Source: Magnetospirillum sp. ME-1 (lineage in GTDB: Bacteria; Pseudomonadota; Alphaproteobacteria; Rhodospirillales; Magnetospirillaceae). From it: 64,000 nt of DNA. The stretch is taken from NCBI RefSeq assembly GCF_002105535.1, contig NZ_CP015848.1, positions 3,576,926 through 3,640,925 on the forward strand, given 5' to 3'. A program made the translations under genes and the position numbers. Shown one piece after another: positions 50,572-58,888 of this stretch; the first letter of the stretch is position 1; every line of letters begins with the position of its first letter. The notes under the pieces were generated by a model. The model worked only from the letters and a program-made list of their open reading frames with translations. It had not been told where the DNA came from and ran no database searches.

Positions 50572-51516
50572 TTGGCCAACGCAACTCTCATGCGCGACGC
50601 CTTCATCGACTATATCTACGATGCGGCGAAGGCAAACTCCAACCTGATGTTCCTGTCGGCCGATTTCGGCGCCAAGGCACTGGACCGTTTCCGCGAGGAC
50701 CTGCCGAACCAGTTCCTCCACACCGGTATCGCCGAGCAGAACATGGTCGATCTGGGGGCCGGCCTTGCCATCGCCGGCAAGCAGGTCATCCTGTACGCCA
50801 TGGCCCCCTTCCTGACCGCCCGCTGCTACGAGCAGATCAAGGCGGTGCTGTGCGCCATGAACCTGCCCATCGCCCTGGTCGGCGTCGGTGCGGGGCTGGG
50901 CTACGACCACGCCACCCTGACCCACTTCACCCCCGAGGATATCGCCTCGACCAAGGCGTTGAACCACATGGAAGTGTGGTCCATGGCCGATTCGCCCAGC
51001 GCCCTGGCCCTGGCCGAGTTGATCGCCGAGCAGCCGGCCCTGCGCTATGTCCGCCTGGAGCGCCAGCCGATGCCGCCGATTTACGGCACGGTCGGCCGTG
51101 CCGATCTGGAGCGCGGCTATGGCCATCTGCGCCAGGGACGCGACCTGTGTATCGTCGCTTGCGGCTACATGACCCACAAGGCGCTGATTGCCGCCGACCA
51201 GTTGGCGGCCGAGGGGATTTCGGCCGGCGTGGTCGATCTGTTCCGTATCAAGCCTCTGCCGGCCGACCTCGTCGGCCTGCTGGCCGGATATGGCGCCGTG
51301 ATCAGCGTCGAGGAGCAACTGCTCGAGGGCGGCTTCGGCAGCGGCGTTCTCGAAGGCCTCGCCGACGCCGGAATCATGCGCCCGTTCAAGCGCCTGGGCC
51401 TGCGCAACGGCTTCGACGTCACCAACGGCGATCGCGACCAGTTGCATGCCAAGTACGGCATCGACATCCCCGATATCGTGGCGGCGGCCCGTTCGCTGGG
51501 CGGCAAGGCTGTCTGA
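50572..51516 (+). CDS. Transketolase, C-terminal subunit
   Basis: The 314-residue protein is the second half: NLMFLSADFGAKALDRFRED, HTGIAEQNMVDLGAGLAIAG and GVGAGLGYDHATLTHFTPED form the pyrimidine-binding domain, with Glu in IAEQN activating TPP, and VDLFRIKPLPADLVGLL ends the C-terminal domain. It starts with TTG behind GGGGG. It completes the heterodimer with the previous gene. Confidence 0.88.
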   Translation: MANATLMRDAFIDYIYDAAKANSNLMFLSADFGAKALDRFREDLPNQFLHTGIAEQNMVDLGAGLAIAGKQVILYAMAPFLTARCYEQIKAVLCAMNLPIALVGVGAGLGYDHATLTHFTPEDIASTKALNHMEVWSMADSPSALALAELIAEQPALRYVRLERQPMPPIYGTVGRADLERGYGHLRQGRDLCIVACGYMTHKALIAADQLAAEGISAGVVDLFRIKPLPADLVGLLAGYGAVISVEEQLLEGGFGSGVLEGLADAGIMRPFKRLGLRNGFDVTNGDRDQLHAKYGIDIPDIVAAARSLGGKAV

Positions 51517-51531
51517 GCGGAAGGGCGCGGC

Positions 51532-52452
51532 ATGCCACGCATCAAGGTGACGTCGACCTCGTTCTCGCAAAATCCGCTGCTGGCCCAGGAATTGCGGGCC
51601 GTGTTTCCAGACGCCGTCCTGAATGAGGAAGGCCGCCGCCTGGCGGGGCCGGATTTGGCCGCCTTTCTGGCCGACGCCGACGGGGCGGTGATCGGGCTGG
51701 AAAAGGTCGATTCCGCACTGCTGGATGCCTGCCCCCGGCTGAAGATCGTCGCCAAATACGGTGTCGGCCTCGACAACATCGACATCCCAAAGTGCCAGGA
51801 CCGGGGTGTCGCCATCGGCTGGACAGGCGGAGTCAACCGCCGTTCGGTCGGCGAACTGGCCCTGTGCTTCATGCTGGGCCTGTGCCGCAACGTGTTCCGC
51901 ACCTCGACCCTGATGCGCGGTGGCGTGTGGGAAAAGAATGGCGGGGTCCAACTGTCCGGCAAGACGGTGGGCATCATCGGACTGGGCCACACCGGTCGCG
52001 AGGTGGCTCGCCTGCTCGAACCCCTGCATTGCCGGGTGCTCGCCAACGACATCCTCGACATGGGCGATTACTGCCGGGACAACGGCATCATCCCCGCGGG
52101 CAAGGAGCAGATTTTCGCCGAGGCGGACGTGCTGACCCTGCATGTTCCGTGCACGCCTTTGACGACCAGACTGGTCAATGCCGACACCCTGAGGGCCATG
52201 AAGCCTTCGGCGGTCCTGATCAACACCTGTCGGGGGGAGGTGGTGGACCAGGAGGCGCTGAAGGCTGCGCTGAAACAGGGCACCATCGCAGCGGCGGCCA
52301 TTGATGTGTACGAGGAGGAACCTCCCACCGACATGGAACTGTTGCTCCTGCCGAACCTGGTGTGCACGGCCCATATCGGAGGAAACGCCCACGAGGCGGT
52401 GGTGGCCATGGGGCGTTCCGCCATCGGGCATCTTACGGACTATTTCGGTTAG
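51532..52452 (+). CDS. D-2-hydroxyacid dehydrogenase (phosphoglycerate dehydrogenase-like)
   Basis: The 306-residue protein has the NAD motif VGIIGLGHTGREVARLL and the catalytic set: Arg in INTCRGEVVD, Glu in IDVYEEEPP and His in CTAHIGGNA. No ACT domain is present, so it is not a classical SerA. It reduces a 2-keto acid or oxidises a 2-hydroxyacid, presumably one formed in this sugar operon. GGAAGG precedes ATG 51532. It lies 15 bases after the transketolase gene. Confidence 0.87.
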   Translation: MPRIKVTSTSFSQNPLLAQELRAVFPDAVLNEEGRRLAGPDLAAFLADADGAVIGLEKVDSALLDACPRLKIVAKYGVGLDNIDIPKCQDRGVAIGWTGGVNRRSVGELALCFMLGLCRNVFRTSTLMRGGVWEKNGGVQLSGKTVGIIGLGHTGREVARLLEPLHCRVLANDILDMGDYCRDNGIIPAGKEQIFAEADVLTLHVPCTPLTTRLVNADTLRAMKPSAVLINTCRGEVVDQEALKAALKQGTIAAAAIDVYEEEPPTDMELLLLPNLVCTAHIGGNAHEAVVAMGRSAIGHLTDYFG

Positions 52453-52523
52453 GGAAGAAAACCACCCCGGTGCTCAAGGGGGCGATCATGCTGCGACGGC
52501 AGCCGCTATCGCGCCTTTCCGCC

Positions 52524-52562
52524 TTCCGGATGATCCGGAACTCGGTCTGCGGCAACGTCTGA
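52524..52562 (+). pseudogene. Remnant of a NAD-epimerase C-terminus
   Basis: The frame FRMIRNSVCGNV-stop closely matches the end FRMIRNAIYGNV-stop of the epimerase at 53576-54514 (33 of 39 bases by my count). It is preceded by no homologous body, so it is the last trace of a lost or recombined paralogue. Confidence 0.55.
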
Positions 52563-52610
52563 GAGAGGCCCTTGGCGATACCGAAGGCGCGAGATTGGAA
52601 AGGAATACAG

Positions 52611-53519
52611 ATGAAAACCATCGTCTTCGGCGGCAGCGGGTTCCTCGGCTCCTATGTGGTGGACGAGCTGACACATCGTGGCCACGACGTGGTTATCTTC
52701 GACCGCCAGCCATCGCCATATCGTCCCGACCTTCCTTTTATCCTGGGGAACATCCTTGATCGTGAGGCGGTCGCGGCGGCGGTGAAGGGATGCGACTATG
52801 TTTACAACCTGGCCGGAGCGGCCAACGTAGAATTGTCCATCGACTCTCCGCTCGAATATCTGGAGGTCAACATCATTGGCAACGCCAATGTCCTGGAAGC
52901 AGCCCGGCAGGCCGGCGTCAGCCGCTTCATATATGCCAGTTCGGCCTACGCGCTCTCAGACCGCGGCGCTTTTTACGGGACCTCGAAGCGCACCTCCGAA
53001 AAAGTGATCGAATTGTACCAGGAGCATTACGGCCTGAATTACACCATCTTGCGGTACGGTTCGGTCTACGGGACACGCTCGGATAACAGCAACCGCATCT
53101 ACCGCCTGCTGAAACAGGCCTTGACCGAGGGCAAGGTGGTATTTCCCGGCAGCGGCTCCGAGGAGCGGGAATACATTCACTGCGCCGATGCCGCGCGGCT
53201 ATCCGTGGACATCCTCGGCGACTGGGGCTGCAACGAGACCTTCATCCTGACCGGGATGGAACGTTTCAGCTATAAGGAACTGCTCAATCTGATCAGCGAA
53301 ATCATGGGCGGGAAGGTGAAAATCGAACTTCAGGAAGGCAATTACAAGGGGCACTACAACCTGACCCCCTACCATTTCAACCCCAGCTTGGGGAAGAAGC
53401 TGATCAGCAACCCTTGCATCGATTTCGGCCAGGGGCTTCTGGATTGCATTACGGCCCTGCACAATGAATTGCTCACTCCCGACGAGGTGATCGTGGAAGG
53501 ACCTCGGAAGGACGGCTGA
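52611..53519 (+). CDS. NAD-dependent sugar epimerase/dehydratase, extended SDR
   Basis: The 302-residue protein has the Rossmann motif VFGGSGFLGSYVVDELT and the catalytic YASSAYALSDRGAFYGTSKR with Ser/Tyr/Lys (YGTSK). It is similar to nucleotide-sugar 4-epimerases and dehydratases. The sugar is not known; it ends the B12/transketolase operon. ATG 52611 follows AAGGAATACAG. A long C-terminal half binds the nucleotide sugar. Confidence 0.85.
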   Translation: MKTIVFGGSGFLGSYVVDELTHRGHDVVIFDRQPSPYRPDLPFILGNILDREAVAAAVKGCDYVYNLAGAANVELSIDSPLEYLEVNIIGNANVLEAARQAGVSRFIYASSAYALSDRGAFYGTSKRTSEKVIELYQEHYGLNYTILRYGSVYGTRSDNSNRIYRLLKQALTEGKVVFPGSGSEEREYIHCADAARLSVDILGDWGCNETFILTGMERFSYKELLNLISEIMGGKVKIELQEGNYKGHYNLTPYHFNPSLGKKLISNPCIDFGQGLLDCITALHNELLTPDEVIVEGPRKDG

Positions 53520-53525
53520 TACCAA

Positions 53526-53555
53526 GATGCGATGATCGAAACCGATCATCGCATC
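53526..53555. terminator. 13-bp stem-loop between convergent epimerase genes
   Basis: GATGCGATGATCG and CGATCATCGCATC pair perfectly around AAAC. No strong T run, but its position between two facing genes suggests it ends both transcripts. Confidence 0.55.
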
Positions 53556-53575
53556 TCCTGCCGCCGGGGGCGTTC

Positions 53576-54514
53576 TCAGACGTTGCCGTAGATCGCGTTG
53601 CGGATCATCCTAAAGCCCTTGACCAGTTCCTTGATGCCGTCGTCCAGGGAATGGGCCGGGCGCCAGCCGGTGCCCTCGATCTTGGCGTTGGAGACGATGT
53701 AGTCGCGCTTGTCCATGTCCTCGCCGATGGGGGCCTCGACGGCGACGAATTCGGGCACGTGGCGGCGGATGCGCTCGGCCAGCTGGATCTTGGACAGGTT
53801 GGCGTCGGACAGGCCGACGTTATAGGCCTGGTCGCGCATGGTCTCGAAATTGTCCAGACCGTGCATGAAGGCCCGCGTCACGTCGCGGATATGGATGTAA
53901 TTGCGGATGAAGTGCCCTTCGAACAGCACCACCGCCCGGTCGTTGACCGCCCGGTGGACGAAGTCGTTGACCAGAAGGTCGATGCGCATGCGCGGCGCCA
54001 TGCCGAACACGGTGGCCAGGCGGAAGCTGATGGCGTTGCCGCGGTCCAGCAGCGCCCTTTCCACCTCGACCTTGTGAACGCCGTAAAGGGAAATGGGGCG
54101 CAGCGGCGTTTCCTCGGTGCATTCCTTGCCGGCCTCGCCGATGCCGTAGCCGGAATTGGTGATGGGCATCAGCACTCGCTGCTCCTTGGACAGCATCTTG
54201 AACAGATTGATCTGGCCGTCGAGGTTGAGCGAGGTGGCGCCGATGGGGTCCTGGTTGCACAAGGGCGCGCCCACCAGCGCGGCCAGCGGGATCACCACAT
54301 CCGTATCGGCCAGCAGCCTCTTCAAGAGCGCCTGATCGCGGGCGTCGCCCTTGATCACGTCGAACTTGGGGTTGGCGCAGCAATGGGCCAGCGAGTTCTG
54401 CTTGAACATGAAATTGTCGAGCACGGTCACGGTGTGACCGGCGGCAAGCAGTTCGGGGACCATGATCGAGCCGAGATAGCCGGCTCCGCCGGTGACCAGG
54501 ATCTTGTAAGGCAT
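53576..54514 (-). CDS. NAD-dependent epimerase/dehydratase, extended SDR
   Basis: The 312-residue protein has ILVTGGAGYLGSIMVPELLA and the catalytic TNSGYGIGE and SLYGVHKVEVERALL (YGVHK). It resembles nucleotide-sugar 4-epimerases/4,6-dehydratases. It leads from a divergent partner with a matching C-terminal remnant at 52524. It follows, on the same strand, the methyltransferase gene at 54552 by 37 bases. Confidence 0.87.
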   Translation of the reverse strand: MPYKILVTGGAGYLGSIMVPELLAAGHTVTVLDNFMFKQNSLAHCCANPKFDVIKGDARDQALLKRLLADTDVVIPLAALVGAPLCNQDPIGATSLNLDGQINLFKMLSKEQRVLMPITNSGYGIGEAGKECTEETPLRPISLYGVHKVEVERALLDRGNAISFRLATVFGMAPRMRIDLLVNDFVHRAVNDRAVVLFEGHFIRNYIHIRDVTRAFMHGLDNFETMRDQAYNVGLSDANLSKIQLAERIRRHVPEFVAVEAPIGEDMDKRDYIVSNAKIEGTGWRPAHSLDDGIKELVKGFRMIRNAIYGNV

Positions 54515-54551
54515 GGTGACGAATTCTCCCTTGGGCTTGGTCGGTCTCGGT

Positions 54552-55772
54552 TCAGGCGGTCTGCTTGCGCGCCAGGGCCCACACCATCAGCGGCACGTCG
54601 GGCTCGTTCTGCAGGGAATGGGAATAGGGGTCGTAGATGGCCGCCTGGTCGAAATTGGCGATGACGCACCAGCGGTTGCCCCACGACCCGGTCTTGATGT
54701 CCTCGGACCGGAAGCCGGCCGCTTCCAAGAGGTTGCGCAGGCCCATCTCGGTCCAGCGGGAATAGTCGCTGGGATCGGCATGGACCCGGAACATGAACGG
54801 CGTGGTGACCAGCAGGTAGCCGCCCTCGTTCAGGCTGGCATAGAGGCACTGGATGGCGACCCACGGGGTGGGGACGTGTTCCAGCACCTGCTCGGCGATC
54901 ACCATGTCGAAGCCGGTGCCGTCGCCCTTGCGCAGCACGTGCTTGGTGATGTCCACCTGGGGATAGATGGCGACGGCATAATCGCGGAAGCCGAAATTCT
55001 GCCAGCCGTTGCCCGACACCTCGACCGCCGACATGCAGGCGTAGTCCAGCTGCGACACCAGCTTCTTGGTTTCCTGGTTCATGACGATGCGGCACCAGTG
55101 GACGTCGGCCGGCGACATGATCTGGTTGCGCCGCAGCCAGTGGTCCTTGAGGCGGGTGATGTCGCGCTCGAGACCGACCATCTGGGTCAGCTTGGCGTTG
55201 TAGAGGTCGGGATGGATGCGGTCGAAGGAGGCGGGCGGGCGGTCGCTGGCGTGGCCCTTGCGGAAGACCAGCAGGTTCTGGCGGCACCACAGGTCGATGC
55301 GTCCGTCGTTCCAGATGGCTTCGCGGACGCTGTCGTCGGCGCCGAAGCCATGGGCGGCGAAGGCTTCGACCCAGAAGGAATGCCAGCGGGGATTGGTGAT
55401 GCCGGTGTCGATCTGGCCGGGGATGGTGGCGGCCATCACCACCGTATCGGCCAGCGCCGCCAGTTCGGCCACCAGGGACTCGGTGCGTTCGGGGGCGATG
55501 CGGTCGGCGGCGGCCAGGCACAGCGCCAGGTCGTAATGCCGGTCGGCCTTCACCGGCTGGGCCAGCTCCTCGGGGCCGGCGGCCAGCACCTTCTGTTCCT
55601 TGACCTTGCGCTTGGGCAGCTTGGCCAGCAACGCGGTGGCGCCGCCGCCCACGTCGCAGACCGAGGTGACGGGCGGCAGGCGTTCCAGCAGCAGGGGAAC
55701 CAGCGCCCCGGCGGCATCGGCCTCCAGAAGCGGGGCGGGGAGCGGGGTCATCTCGCTGGCGTTGTCATCCAT
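54552..55772 (-). CDS. Two-part class I SAM methyltransferase
   Basis: The 406-residue protein begins with a degenerate methyltransferase-like half (VTSVCDVGGGATALLAKLPK, about 45-180) and ends with a better conserved methyltransferase half: VEVSGNGWQNFGFRDYAV, FDMVIAEQVLEHVPTPWVAI and GGYLLVTTPFMFRVHADPSD. A double arrangement is seen in some glycan methyltransferases. ATG 55772 has CGGAGAG upstream; a longer frame without a ribosome site was rejected. It probably methylates the cluster's sugar. Confidence 0.75.
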   Translation of the reverse strand: MDDNASEMTPLPAPLLEADAAGALVPLLLERLPPVTSVCDVGGGATALLAKLPKRKVKEQKVLAAGPEELAQPVKADRHYDLALCLAAADRIAPERTESLVAELAALADTVVMAATIPGQIDTGITNPRWHSFWVEAFAAHGFGADDSVREAIWNDGRIDLWCRQNLLVFRKGHASDRPPASFDRIHPDLYNAKLTQMVGLERDITRLKDHWLRRNQIMSPADVHWCRIVMNQETKKLVSQLDYACMSAVEVSGNGWQNFGFRDYAVAIYPQVDITKHVLRKGDGTGFDMVIAEQVLEHVPTPWVAIQCLYASLNEGGYLLVTTPFMFRVHADPSDYSRWTEMGLRNLLEAAGFRSEDIKTGSWGNRWCVIANFDQAAIYDPYSHSLQNEPDVPLMVWALARKQTA

Positions 55773-55831
55773 GGAACTCTCCGTCGCTGGTGCTTGCCGC
55801 AAGCTGTCGATGGGGGCCTGGGGCGGCGGGA

Positions 55832-56512
55832 TCAGGACAGGACGAAGAAGGCGTTGCCCTCGGGCCACGCGCTGGTCCAGTTCTCCTTGACGCCCTTGAA
55901 GGTGTGACTGAAGCGGTCGACGTTCCATCCGGTCTCGGCGAACAGCCGGGTCCACCAGGCGGCGGTGCGCGCCGTGATGTGGGTGATGTCCTTGTCGTAG
56001 TCGGGGATGACGAAATTGGGGCTGTCGTCGCTGATGCCCAACGGGATCACCGCGAACATGCGCTTGACCTTGGGCCGCGCGCGGGCCAGCAGCTTGCGCA
56101 GATCGGGTTCGGCGATGTGCTCGAACACGTCCTTGGACAGCATCCAGTCGTATTCGCGCTCGAAGGCGGCCGGATCATCGCAGCCTTCCACCACCCGGCA
56201 GAAATGGCGGACCTCGGAGGGGGCCTGATCGATGGCGTAGGCCGACAGGTCGACGCCGTAGGTGTCCACGTCCAGGATGCGCATGGCCTTGACCAGGAAG
56301 CCCTTGGCGCAGCCGTAATCCAGCACCAGCTGGCCGGGATCGATGGGCAGCTGGTTGATGATGAAATGCGCCATGCGCAGCGTCGCCTCGGGCATCCATG
56401 AATAGTTCATGTAGCCGGAGATGCCGATCACCGCGCCGCGTTCGAAATAGGCCTCGCCGTAGACCGATGCTTCGATGGCCTTCTGGCCGTCAGGCTGTTG
56501 CATGGAAGACAT
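55832..56512 (-). CDS. Class I SAM-dependent methyltransferase
   Basis: The 226-residue protein has the SAM motif LVLDYGCAKGFLVKAMRIL and the downstream DWMLSKDVFEHIAEPDLRKL and RMFAVIPLG segments. The start ATG 56512 is preceded by GGGGGAGAGGGGA. It is encoded just after the radical SAM gene on the same strand and before the two-part methyltransferase, in a probable operon. Confidence 0.82.
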   Translation of the reverse strand: MSSMQQPDGQKAIEASVYGEAYFERGAVIGISGYMNYSWMPEATLRMAHFIINQLPIDPGQLVLDYGCAKGFLVKAMRILDVDTYGVDLSAYAIDQAPSEVRHFCRVVEGCDDPAAFEREYDWMLSKDVFEHIAEPDLRKLLARARPKVKRMFAVIPLGISDDSPNFVIPDYDKDITHITARTAAWWTRLFAETGWNVDRFSHTFKGVKENWTSAWPEGNAFFVLS

Positions 56513-56534
56513 TCCCCTCTCCCCCGTCATTCTG

Positions 56535-58061
56535 TCATGGGAAGTTGATGTGTTCGAGATCCGGGTTGGGCCGGATGGACTGGTATTCGGTGCGCGACGC
56601 CAGCTCCTTGACGAAGCGGTTGTTGCGCATGAACAGGCACGACGTGCAGTTCTTCCTGGGATCGAAGAAGGGGTGCACCTTCTCGGTGAACAGGCGGCTC
56701 ACCTCGGTGTTGGGCACCGTCCCCCACTTGGAGGGGTTGAACTTGCGCTCGGAGATGTTGACGTTGCCGTCGGTCTCCTCCTCGGCCAGCACGGTCACCG
56801 AATCACAGGGGTAGCAGAACGAATGGCCGTTCTCCTCGTGCCCGGTGGTGTCCCAGAAGACGTTGTAGGACTGCAGGAAGCACTGTCCCTTGTCCCACAG
56901 CTCGTCGGCCTCCTGGGGCGTGCCGTGATACTTGAACTGCTGGAACAGCCCGCCGGTGGGCACGCCCTTGTCGTCGATATGGCCGCCCTTGAACAGCATC
57001 TCGGCCAGGTCGCGGTGGGCGAGAAGCTGGGAGTCGCGGGTCAGGTTGCAATCGGTGAGCAGCCGTACATAGTCGAAGCCGTTGGCCTTCAGCATGCCCG
57101 ACAGCCGCTCCAAGATGCCGTCCTTGGCCCAGGGGCCGAACACGAAGGACATGCCCACCGTGACGTCCGGGTTGTTGCGCACCGTGGCGGGGATGTACTG
57201 GTCCTCGAAGCGGCCCTCGGGATAGAAGGGCGAGGCGTCCTCGGGCGTGATGGACAGCCGGATCCACTTGAAGCGGCGGTAGACCTCTTCCGGCACCTTC
57301 TGGGGAAAGCCGTTGGTGATCAGGCCGAGATCGATGTCCAGCGTCGCCAGCCATTCCACGAATTCGGCGAAGTGGGGCCACAGATTGGGCTGGCCGCCGC
57401 CCGACAGGATCAGGCCGCGCAGGCGGATGTCGGACCCGGTCAGCGCCTTGTAGCGTTCGTTGTATTCGGGGAAGTTCTTGCGGTTGAACTCGGCCTGCTC
57501 GAAATACAGGGCCTCGACGAAGGCCTTGGCCTCCTCCAGGCTGACGGAATCACGCTTGTTGCGCGCGATGGTCGAGCAGAACTGGCAGCGCGACGAGCAG
57601 ACCTGATGATTGGTCATGGTGGCGCGGATCAGGCTGCCGTAGCCGGTGTCGCGCAGCTTCTCGAAGATGGGCCAGTGGGCTTCCAGCTTGGCGCCGGTGG
57701 CGGTGAAGCTCTTTTCGGTGTTGGTCAGGGTGTGGCGCACGCCCTCGGGCGTGATGCGCTGGCCGCTGCGCGCCCCCAGCTTTCCGGCCGCCAGGTCGGC
57801 GGCGTGGATGTTGAGCGACTCGGTGTCGCCGCGCCGCTCGAAGTGCTCCATGATGAAGGCGGCCACTTCGGCGGTGATGGGGCGCTTCTCGATCAGCTTG
57901 CCGTCGTCGTCCAGCAGGTTGAAGCTGGTGTGCACCGCCTTGTGCTTGCCCTCGGCCTTGGCATACAGGGTGAGTTCCATGCGGCCGCTTTTGGCGTTGG
58001 CGGCGTAGACCAGCCGGTAGCGGTCTGTTTCACGCTCTAGTTGTGGCATGGCCTGGGTCAC
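56535..58061 (-). CDS. Radical SAM protein with C-terminal cysteine motifs
   Basis: The 508-residue protein has a 4Fe-4S site TNHQVCSSRCQFCSTIA (Cys 155, 159, 162), LRGLILSGGGQPNLWPHFAE and a C-terminal part with further Cys motifs, HSFCYPCDS and NCTSCLF, suggesting auxiliary clusters (SPASM-like). The first 130 residues are an unrecognised N-terminal domain. The substrate is unknown. GTG 58061 is preferred because AAGGAG lies eight bases upstream; GTG 58070 is too close to the same site. Confidence 0.82.
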   Translation of the reverse strand: MTQAMPQLERETDRYRLVYAANAKSGRMELTLYAKAEGKHKAVHTSFNLLDDDGKLIEKRPITAEVAAFIMEHFERRGDTESLNIHAADLAAGKLGARSGQRITPEGVRHTLTNTEKSFTATGAKLEAHWPIFEKLRDTGYGSLIRATMTNHQVCSSRCQFCSTIARNKRDSVSLEEAKAFVEALYFEQAEFNRKNFPEYNERYKALTGSDIRLRGLILSGGGQPNLWPHFAEFVEWLATLDIDLGLITNGFPQKVPEEVYRRFKWIRLSITPEDASPFYPEGRFEDQYIPATVRNNPDVTVGMSFVFGPWAKDGILERLSGMLKANGFDYVRLLTDCNLTRDSQLLAHRDLAEMLFKGGHIDDKGVPTGGLFQQFKYHGTPQEADELWDKGQCFLQSYNVFWDTTGHEENGHSFCYPCDSVTVLAEEETDGNVNISERKFNPSKWGTVPNTEVSRLFTEKVHPFFDPRKNCTSCLFMRNNRFVKELASRTEYQSIRPNPDLEHINFP

Positions 58062-58210
58062 GGGAGACACTCCTTCCTTGCCGCCGAGGATGGCGGCAAA
58101 TGCGTTAACAACGGATGAAGCGGCGGCTTTGCGCCGGTCCGGAGTTTAGATGTGGCCCCGCACTGGGGCGCCTGCTACCCTCTCGTGCCATCAGAAGGGG
58201 GGAGTGGCCC

Positions 58211-58858
58211 ATGCTCGACAACACGGCCGTGTATCAGGTCAATCTGGACCACCGGACCGACCGCTGGCAGCAATGCCTGGAGAACCACGCGGCCATGGGG
58301 TTCGAGTCCATGGGCATCCAGCGGGTGTCCGCCGCCCACGAGCAGGGCTACGCCCATCTGGGCTGCACCAAGTCGCACCTGAAGGCCTACACCCGCTTCC
58401 TCACCGAGGATTCGCGCGACTACATCATGGTGCTGGAGGACGATTTCGACTTCCGCATCACCCGCGACGAGCTGGCGCAGCGCATGGCGTTCCTCGATTC
58501 CACCGGTCTTGCCTGGGACGCGATGCTGCTGACCGCGTCGCAGATCAACGGCTTCGCCACCGAGCATCCCGGCCTGGGCCGCGTGTTCGAGTCGCTGACC
58601 ACCGCCGGCTACATCACCCGGCGGACCTATGTGCCCAAGCTGATGGAAATTTTCGTGGAATCGCTCGCCAACCTCGAGAAGTTCCGCCGGTTCGAGCCGC
58701 GCGACCTGATCACGTCGCGCTTCGCCAGCGACGTGCTGTGGCAGCGCCTGCAGCGGGCCGACAACTGGTACGTCTTCGTGCCGGCGGCGGGCGAGCAGCG
58801 GCCGTCCTATTCCGACGCCATGGGCGGCTACGTGGACTACCGCTCCATCTCCATCTGA
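58211..58858 (+). CDS. Glycosyltransferase family 25-like protein
   Basis: The 215-residue protein has the LPS glycosyltransferase signature: YQVNLDHRTDRWQQCLEN, LGCTKSHLKAYTRFL and YIMVLEDDFDF (Asp-x-Asp-type metal site). Family 25 enzymes add galactose or similar residues to surface oligosaccharides. It is divergent from the radical SAM operon and follows GGGGGAG. The donor is unknown. Confidence 0.78.
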   Translation: MLDNTAVYQVNLDHRTDRWQQCLENHAAMGFESMGIQRVSAAHEQGYAHLGCTKSHLKAYTRFLTEDSRDYIMVLEDDFDFRITRDELAQRMAFLDSTGLAWDAMLLTASQINGFATEHPGLGRVFESLTTAGYITRRTYVPKLMEIFVESLANLEKFRRFEPRDLITSRFASDVLWQRLQRADNWYVFVPAAGEQRPSYSDAMGGYVDYRSISI

Positions 58859-58888
58859 GGGTGCTGGCTTCGATCAGCGCACGCCGCC

